Source: Parachlorella kessleri (Eukaryota > Chlorophyta > Trebouxiophyceae > Chlorellales > Chlorellaceae). Taken from it: a stretch of DNA of 12,729 nt. Position 1 is the first letter of the stretch. Each line of letters opens with the position of its first letter. The notes beneath the pieces are model-generated. The model ran no database searches. It saw only the letters and a program-made list of their open reading frames with translations, and was not told where the DNA came from. The position numbers and the translations under genes are program-made. The stretch is from NCBI GenBank assembly GCA_001598975.1, contig BBXU01001235.1, forward strand, positions 1 through 12,729, read 5' to 3'. This document shows positions 7,801 through 12,729 of the stretch, piece after piece.

Positions 7801-10800
7801 TCCCCTACCGTCCAGCCAGGCAGCCATGCACGGGCGGGCACAGACACGCTCCCCAACCTGGCACGGTCCTGCTTGGGTACTACCCACCGACGGCCCATGT
7901 GGCAGACACCAGGGTAGCACAAGGCCTACATGGCTGCTGGTATGACAGTTTCTGCGTGCTATGCAAGCCGTGCTGCCCTTGCATGGGCCCTGCCCACCTC
8001 CTCTACCTCCTTCCTGCAGACGCAGGCCCATGCCCTGCCAGCCTGCTGTACCTCCACCTCCCCTCTGCTAACTGACCTTGCCAAATGAGCCCTCCCCAAT
8101 CTTGCGGTTGAGCCTCAGGTCCTCAAAGGACACATTCCAGTTCTGCATGTCCACCTCGGTGCGCTGCGAGGTCCGGCTGGAAGCCCGCCCCGAGTTGGCC
8201 GAGAGGCCGCTCTCGGCGGACGAGATGCTCGGCTGGGTGTTCGGCTGGGTGTTCAGCTGGGACACGATGGAGCTCAGCAGGGGGTCATTGGCCATGAGGG
8301 CACTGGGCACAATCGGGTCCGGCCTGCGTGCATGCCACGGCAGCAAGGGCTTCAGCCACTGGGAGGATTCGTGCAAGGCAGCTCCCACCGAGCGCATGCC
8401 CCAGCAGCCCTCGTAAGGTGCCTACCAAGCCTCGGTTCAAGGGAGGCTTCCCAGCGGCTTGAACGAGGTGGGCGATGCGGCACGCATAATGGGCCGACTA
8501 AGCCAGCTCTCAGCTGAGTGCACAAGGGGTCTGCACGCATGGAGCAGCGTGCTGACACTCCCTCATGCCCACTCACGTCAGCACACTGTTGGGTGAGGAG
8601 CGCATCCTCTTGATTGAGTATGAGTTTGTGCCCAGAGTCGACTCCACGTCATAGTCCAGGCTGTCCTTGCCGTCCATCCCCTGGCTCTCTGCACCAGGAA
8701 GACGAGGGCGCAGTGTTAGAATCAGTTTCAGGGATGACGCCCTCCCTGCAATCGCACTTACCAATGGCTTTGCAGGCAGGTACGCCAGCCACTAGTCAAG
8801 CCAGGTCTCTTGGAGCCGTCCAAGGGTCATCCACTGGGTGCAGCAATGTGAAATTGCTCCATTGCCATGAGGCCTTCGCACCTTGGGGCTTGTGCTGCAC
8901 ACGCTGGCGCCTCTTGCGGCGCCGGTAGTACAAAAAGCCTGCTAGACCGAGCAGGACTGCAACACACACATGCATGCAGGTCAGCACGTAGTATGCCTCC
9001 TGTTGTCAGCACAACAGGTGCGTAACACATTGCAAAAGCTGCACACCCAGCGACGGCAAGGCGTACCGGAGGCAAGCTTGCGATAGGTCTTGGTTGCAAA
9101 GCCCAAACTAACCTTTCTACCGCCTTGCAAGACATGCAAGCTCCCTGCTGGCAAGCAGTGCTCAGCGTGCCCATGAAGCATGCATGCCAACCCTGTCGCA
9201 GCTGGCAAGTCAGGCTGCCTTTGAACGCACCAGCGCCCACAGCTCCTCCCACAGCCCCTCCTATTGTTGCAGCGGAGGAAGAGCCGCCGCCACCGGACGG
9301 AGGTGGCGCAGCGACGGGTGATGGGGATGAAACTGGGTATAGGGTCCCCGGGGGGCAGGCAGCCAGGTTATTCTCCAGCTGCGCTGTGTTCACCCGGCTG
9401 GTAGCAACCTGGTACTCTGGCGTGCTTGGAACCTGCATCGCCAGGCGTTGTCGATGTCACTCGGCCTGCCCTGAAGCTGCGCTGTCAGGTTCAATGAGGG
9501 GCCCCTGGTTGCATGCAGCATCATAGCCTGGGTTTGAACTCTTCCATCCTCTTGGAACTTGCCCCGCTGAGGCGCGGGCATGCACGCTCGGCGGTGGGTG
9601 GGAGCTCACCTGCCCACAGATGCCTTCATTCCCAGGGGCCACGGTAATCTTGACATTGACCCAGGAAGACTGGTTGGGAAGGGGGCCTGCCAGGACAGGG
9701 AAGGGCCAGCTAAGTGTTGGTCCTATGGTTGTGCATTGGGAACTAGGTTGCCGCATGCAGCCGCTTGCGAACTGCCCCAACAGTACGCCATCAAGGGGGT
9801 GGTCCAATGGACGCAGTCTGTGAATGGACGCAGTCTGTGTTTGAGGAGACAGGGCACCCTCAATCCTGTTTTGACCAATGCATAAAAGCAGCCCAGCCTG
9901 TGCCGTAGCGGCAAGCAGTTCACGGCCGGCCGGGCAGCAAGCCTCGTAACACCGCAGAAGAATCCGACCTCTCGGCATCAGTGAATGTCAGGAAGCTGAT
10001 GCGCATGCCCACCCTGCCCAAAAAGCCACAAGTAAATATATGCCAAAGAGCTCCGCCCCCTTACCTGACAAAGAATTGTTGGTCAGGTAGAAGTCCAGAC
10101 CCGATGGCAAGCTCCAATCTGCCGGCAGGCTGCCTGTGAGGTCGTTGTTGGACATATCCAGCCTCTGCATCCACCCGAGGGGTTGGCTAATGCCGGGGTG
10201 CCCACAGCACGACCAAACCCTCCAGCATCTGGCAGGACCCAGAGGTTTCCCCAAAAGCACCACTGCCCTGACGCCAGCCACAACCAGAGACACACCAAGC
10301 CTCAAACACAGCAATAAAGACTAGCACGAGCTAGACCCAAGCTACCGCATTGCGACATAAAGGGCGTGCTTGCCTGCACCGTGCTTGGAAGGGCCCACGC
10401 CGACGAGAGGGTGCCCGTGATGTTGTTGCCGTCCAGCCAGAGCGCCGAAAACCCGGTGGGCAACTGAAGGGCCCTAACGGCGTCCATGTCAGTGTCAACC
10501 AAGCTCCGACCCAGGTCCAGGTTGGTGAGTGAGGCCGGGAGGCTCCAGTTGCGGGGCAGCCCGCTGCGCAGCTGGTTCCTGCCCAGGTACAGCTCTGTCA
10601 GGCTGGGAGGCAGGCTTGTGGGCACGCTCCCTGTCAGGTGGTTCCTGCGCAACATGAGCACCAGAGCGGGTTGCCCGTGCACCTGGCCAGAAAGCTTTGA
10701 GATTTCCGCTGCAGCATATGCACATTGCGGCTTCACCATGAGCCACAACTCTGCCTAGACGTGAAGCCCGCCCCAAACAAATGCACATAAGGCTGTTAGT

Positions 10801-12035
10801 GATAAATGCAAATGCGTGACCAGATGTTTGAAAAACACAAATATCACACATAACAAGGCACCTAGCTTACTTGTCTAGAGCATGCCAATCGACATTTCTT
10901 GCAGCACATGGGGCTTCTCGTGCCGTCTCCACTAACAGGTGGCTACTCGGCCATGCAAGAACCACAATCAACCACTTACCCGGCCAAATAGAGCAGTTGT
11001 AGTGAGGTGGGCCAAGTGCCAGATGGCACCGTGCCAGTGAGATCGTTGTCATTCAGTAACAGCTGCTGAAGACTATCAGGCAGGTGGGTTGACAGTGGCC
11101 CTTGGAGGCTGTTGCCCTGCACGGACAGAGTCCTTAGAGCGGACAGCTGGGACAAATTGCTGGGCAGCGGGGCATCGAGCTGGTTGAAGTCCAGGACGAC
11201 TTCTTGCAGTGATGGTGGGAACTGTTCGGGAATGCCGCCCACAAACTGGTTGTTGTCCAGCCACAGCACTTGGAGGCTAGAGAGCTGACTCCAGTCGTCC
11301 GGGATGCTGCCGGTGAGAGAATTGCCAGACAGGAAGAGAGTCTCAAGGGTGGCTGGCAGCGCTGGAGCTGGCAGCGAACCCTGAAGGCCTGTGAACTGAA
11401 GGTCACTGCACAGCACAAGGAGCACAGGGTTGATAGGACCGCAGACATGCCATGCAGCCCCTCGCAGTGTGAGCAGGCAAGGACTCAGGGACATACACAA
11501 GGTCCCCGGTCATTCCAGCGGGACAAATAGCAACAGTGTTGGGTAACCAACCGCCAGCACCTCCATCCAGCAGGGGTGTGCACGGACTCACACTGTGATC
11601 ACTTGGCCTTGGTTATTGCAGGTGATGCCTGACCAGTTGCTCTTGCTTCCATCGCACGGCTGGCTTGTGTTCCACCCTGTCAGTATTGTGTCCCCGTTGG
11701 CGAGAGAGGCCTTGAAGGCTAGTAGCAGCTCGCCGTCGCTTGGAGCGCCAAGGACATAGCTAGAAAGGAAGGCAGCCGCAAGTAGAATCCACCAAGGTTG
11801 AGAGAACCCCGCCTGCAGCACTCCAGGGTCTGGCACTGGTAAAGTCTTGGCACGGTGGCCAGGCACAGAAGCCGTGGATGGTGGTTGCTACGCAGTGTTG
11901 GCTGGCCCAGGCGGTCATACACGGCTCGCAGCGTCACGGGTTGCCAGACCATGACGCCCTACCCTCGTTTCCTTGCTGCTCAAAGCTCACCTTGGCAGCC
12001 AGCGAGGGTTGCCTCGTCGCCGTGCTGGTAAACAT
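4854..12035 (-). CDS. LRR receptor-like transmembrane protein kinase with Raf-like (TKL) kinase domain
   Basis: Eighteen exons on the minus strand: 12035-11991, 11812-11592, 11405-10980, 10644-10374, 10164-10065, 9686-9610, 9432-9231, 8956-8882, 8688-8577, 8323-8077, 7641-7501, 7316-7134, 6897-6811, 6548-6525, 6160-6029, 5769-5689, 5418-5246 and 5079-4854. All phases close to 940 residues. Domains: signal peptide (h-region about 22-37), LRR N-cap with C68/C80 (39-88), 11-12 LRRs (about 96-372), C-cap GNEGICG (373-379), Pro/Gly/Ser stalk (about 413-433), TM helix (about 434-458) then RRRKRR, Ser-rich juxtamembrane region, kinase (about 577-865) and a repeat tail. Likely role: a plasma-membrane receptor that signals extracellular ligands by Ser/Thr phosphorylation; the ligand is unknown. 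Sixteen introns are GT-AG and intron 4 is modelled as GC-AG. Least sure is exon 1; no ATG is in frame in exon 2, and ATG 12035 with a strong AAG|GTGAGC donor in phase 0 is my choice. Confidence 0.88.
4857..4919 (-). repeat. Gly-Asn-Ser coding repeat at the receptor kinase C-terminus
   Basis: The last 21 residues (920-940) are degenerate copies of GNVSAGN, built from a roughly 15-18-base unit (GGGAAYGTGAGC). Low-complexity tail after the kinase, with no known domain. Confidence 0.85.
5431..5454. repeat. (CAG)n microsatellite in intron 16
   Basis: CAG triplets with one CGG interruption. On the gene's sense strand this is a CTG run just before the exon 17 acceptor at 5419, where it takes the place of a plain pyrimidine tract. 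Confidence 0.85.
6243..6265 (-). repeat. (GGGT)n run: strong G-quadruplex motif on the transcript strand
   Basis: Six C triplets separated by single A bases on the plus strand give six GGG runs with one-base T loops on the minus strand, which is the sense strand of the receptor gene. It lies in intron 14, about 80 bases before the exon 15 acceptor. Confidence 0.92.
6525..6548 (-). other. 24-base microexon (exon 14) in the kinase core
   Basis: Acceptor GCTGCAG|, then GTGACTCAGCACTGGGACGT plus GAAG, then donor |GTGAGG. It encodes VTQHWDVK (residues 730-737) and joins SPNLL to IADFNLSK exactly where kinases of this type have eight residues. Without it the catalytic loop would run straight into DFN. 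Skipping it keeps frame. Confidence 0.88.
7642..8076 (-). other. Receptor kinase intron 10
   Basis: The longest intron of the gene (435 bases). It splits the glycine loop between GEGSFGK and VYLASW in phase 0. Donor AAG|GTCAGT, acceptor CTGCAG|GTG. No other feature was recognised inside. Confidence 0.85.
8925..9273 (-). other. Transmembrane helix of the receptor kinase, split by intron 7
   Basis: Residues about 434-458, encoded by the ends of exons 7 and 8. A Gly/Ala/Val-rich first half (ATIGGAVGGAVGA) joins VLLGLAGFLYY, then RRRKRR acts as the stop-transfer signal that sets an extracellular LRR and a cytosolic kinase. The intron falls in the middle of the helix at Val448 (G|TC). Confidence 0.88.
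9806..9839. repeat. 17-base perfect tandem duplication in intron 5
   Basis: AATGGACGCAGTCTGTG occurs at 9806-9822 and is repeated exactly at 9823-9839, inside the 378-base intron 9687-10064 of the receptor kinase gene. Nothing else was recognised in this intron. Confidence 0.9.
10165..10373 (-). other. Probable GC-AG intron inside an LRR
   Basis: The donor reads CAG|GCAAGC and the acceptor ATGCAG|AGG. With this junction the repeat reads LPSTVQRLDMSNNDLTG, with the same spacing as its neighbours. The alternative GT donor six bases upstream (ACG|GTGCAG) also keeps frame but deletes Val-Gln and breaks the repeat spacing. Confidence 0.65.
10645..10979 (-). other. Receptor kinase intron 3
   Basis: A 335-base intron between two LRR exons, donor GG|GTAAGT and acceptor GCGCAG|G. 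Open frames over 10645-10750 run into the exon from upstream but are not in phase with exon 3. No other feature was seen. Confidence 0.8.
11593..12035 (-). other. Signal peptide and plant-type LRR N-terminal cap of the receptor kinase
   Basis: Exons 1 and 2. The n-region MFTSTATRQPSLAAK carries R and K, and the h-region is WWILLAAAFLSSYVLG with likely cleavage after A38. The mature start is an LRRNT_2-like cap: SDGELLLAFKASLANGD, then GWN, C68, NWSGITC (C80) and GQVITV into the first repeat. NTS (63-65) and NWS (74-76) are N-glycosylation sequons. The cap is firm; the first 15 residues are a phase-matched inference. Confidence 0.75.
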
Positions 12036-12383
12036 GCCGAGCAGGGACCGGGCCGCACAGCTAAAACACTGTTCAATAGTCCGGGTTCGTACGCAAGCGG
12101 TGGTGCTAGGTGGAAGCGCACATCCGACAGTATTCCATGACCACGTTACCAAGCTAAATAGCACAGCCACAGCACGTTTACACGCGATAAAATCTAGCAG
12201 ATTTACGTACCATGTGCTCAGGCTGGCTTTGATCGATTGATGGCTTTGTCAGCGAGTCAGCGCTGTGCGCGGGAAACTTGAGGACGGGGGAACAAAAACC
12301 AGAAGAGGACGAGGAACAATAGAGTGAACTGCCGTAGAACCCCATTCGCCCCCACCACCCCAAACACTGCCTCTTGGACAGCC
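12036..12383. promoter_or_regulatory. Shared upstream region of the receptor kinase and the right-hand divergent gene
   Basis: 348 bases between two divergent starts. CTATTTAG on the minus strand (about 12153-12160) is a possible TATA-like element about 120 bases before the receptor ATG. No other gene was recognised. The element call is weak. Confidence 0.4.
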
Positions 12384-12521
12384 ATGGCGACCTTGTGTTG
12401 GGCCATGTCCAGGTCGCAGGCCCGTCTCCCTCAGCGCAGGGCTGCCAATCGACGTGTGTCACGGCCAATGCCCACCACTCCGGTGTGCCAGGCCTGGAAA
12501 CCTTGGGCGTCGGAACCCCAG
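12384..12521 (+). CDS. Probable first exon of a plastid-targeted protein (partial, runs off right edge)
   Basis: ATG at 12384 in a good algal start context (CAGCCATGGCG). The frame gives 46 residues to a phase-0 donor CCCCAG|GTCAGG at 12522. The peptide starts MATLCWAMSRSQARLPQRR, has eight Arg and one Lys, many Ser/Ala/Pro, and no acidic residue before position 44, which is the composition of a chloroplast (or mitochondrial) transit peptide. The frame stays open only to a TAG at 12615-12617 if not spliced. No functional domain is in the window, so the product is unknown. It could also be a chance ORF on the far side of the receptor promoter. Confidence 0.42.
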
Positions 12522-12729
12522 GTCAGGCAAACTGGGAACCCTAACCCAACCCCGTGCCTAGGTACAACCCAAGCAGTGAACCTGTATGTGTGTTTTAGTT
12601 TCGGCGGGGGTGCCTAGCCACTAGCTAGCTACGTTGCCTACCATCATCGCTCACTATTTTTCCCTTTCCCTAAGGATACATCTTTTTTCAACCTGGGTAC
12701 CCCCTAGTCAAAAACGGCCTTTTTTCAAA
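12522..12729. other. Presumed first intron or flank at the right edge
   Basis: Mostly non-coding. CTTTTTTCAA occurs twice, near 12674 and 12718. No exon, acceptor or family match that I can support. Confidence 0.4.

Larger units (their letters stand above)
5246..8124 (-). other. TKL (Raf-like) protein kinase domain, exons 10-17
   Basis: Residues about 577-865. Seen in order: WNVSFEDLRLNRKIGEGSFGKV (glycine loop G586, G588, G591), VAVK (K606), alpha-C E640 in the ECSKM segment, RHPNVLGF, HRDLKSPN (D722, K724, N727), IADFNLSK (D740; Asn742 where most kinases have Gly), NPRWLAPEV (APE 768-770), SDVFSFGVVMWEM (D782) and CWAQAPEDRPTF (R855). Lys in HRDLK and the TKL-type SPN predict Ser/Thr specificity. 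The loop between K606 and E640 is longer than in Raf. All catalytic residues except the DFG glycine are present, so the kinase is probably active. Confidence 0.92.
9610..11592 (-). other. LRR ectodomain, about 11-12 repeats with plant-like C-cap
   Basis: Residues about 89-380. Repeats of 22-24 residues follow the plant-specific pattern LxGxxPxxxxLPxxLxxLxLxxN, for example SLTGSIPDDWSQLSSLQVLW, HLTGSVPTSLPPSLTELYLG and DLTGSLPADWSLPSGLDFYL. One repeat (about LVDTDMDAV onward) is irregular. The block ends in GNEGICG (C378), like the GNxGLCG cap of land-plant LRR receptors, with a possible partner at C406. Exon 4 must start at 10644; this is the acceptor that gives phase and makes YLAGNHLTG continuous. 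Confidence 0.85.

Noticed and set aside
10645..10748. Extending LRR exon 4 upstream through the open frame to about 10748
   Set aside because: None of the acceptors there is in phase with exon 3, and the residues do not fit an LRR. The acceptor at 10645-10646 gives both phase and an unbroken repeat.
9231..11812. Separate secreted LRR protein next to a soluble kinase
   Set aside because: The stalk and first half of the TM helix are in exon 7 and the second half with RRRKRR is in exon 8, in matching phase. No stop, poly(A) signal or new start is seen between them.
11588..11866. Translation start at 11866 for the receptor kinase
   Set aside because: The codon there is GTG, not ATG, and a nuclear gene needs an ATG. 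A good acceptor at 11813 inside this frame shows that it is an internal exon.
12258..12385. Minus-strand ATG ORF of 42 codons with a hydrophobic, signal-like stretch, as first exon of the receptor kinase
   Set aside because: It overlaps the plus-strand start through the CCATGG palindrome, and its donors are weak. The exon 11991-12035 has a strong donor in phase and exon 2 already supplies the signal-peptide core. Kept only as an alternative exon 1.

Overview
This window looks like nuclear DNA of a green alga, most likely a trebouxiophyte. All genes are split by short GT-AG introns (about 150-435 bases), TGTAA-type poly(A) signals sit downstream of the genes, and the proteins are plant/algal in type. 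The organism call is inference; no ribosomal or organellar marker is present. I built the gene models by hand, matching exon phase, splice sites and family motifs, and all junction phases close.

Layout. (1) Bases 330-1355, minus strand: first three exons of an NDR/LATS-type AGC kinase. The gene runs off the left edge. (2) Bases 1681-3769, plus strand: a complete seven-exon short-chain dehydrogenase/reductase of the DHRS4/IBR1 type (256 aa). It ends in SRL, a peroxisomal signal completed by a 7-base last exon. These two genes are divergent and share a 325-base upstream region. (3) Bases 3770-4853: convergent 3' ends with a poly(A) signal for each side and about 500 bases with nothing recognisable. 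(4) Bases 4854-12035, minus strand: one large gene of 18 exons encoding a 940-residue receptor kinase. In order it has a signal peptide, a plant-type LRR N-cap, about 11-12 LRRs, a plant-like C-cap, a Pro/Gly/Ser-rich stalk, one transmembrane helix, a Ser-rich juxtamembrane region, a Raf-like (TKL) kinase and a Gly-Asn-Ser repeat tail. (5) Bases 12384-12521, plus strand: a probable first exon of a plastid-targeted protein, divergent from the receptor and leaving at the right edge.

The main point of interest is the receptor kinase. Its shape is that of a land-plant LRR receptor-like kinase, but the kinase carries TKL/Raf-like signatures (HRDLKSPN, DFN in place of DFG), which suggests that the architecture arose independently in green algae. 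Its transcript also has a 24-base in-frame microexon in the kinase core, a very strong G-quadruplex motif in the following intron, and a probable GC-AG intron inside the LRRs. The genes share no pathway that I can show; two are signalling kinases and one is a peroxisomal oxidoreductase.
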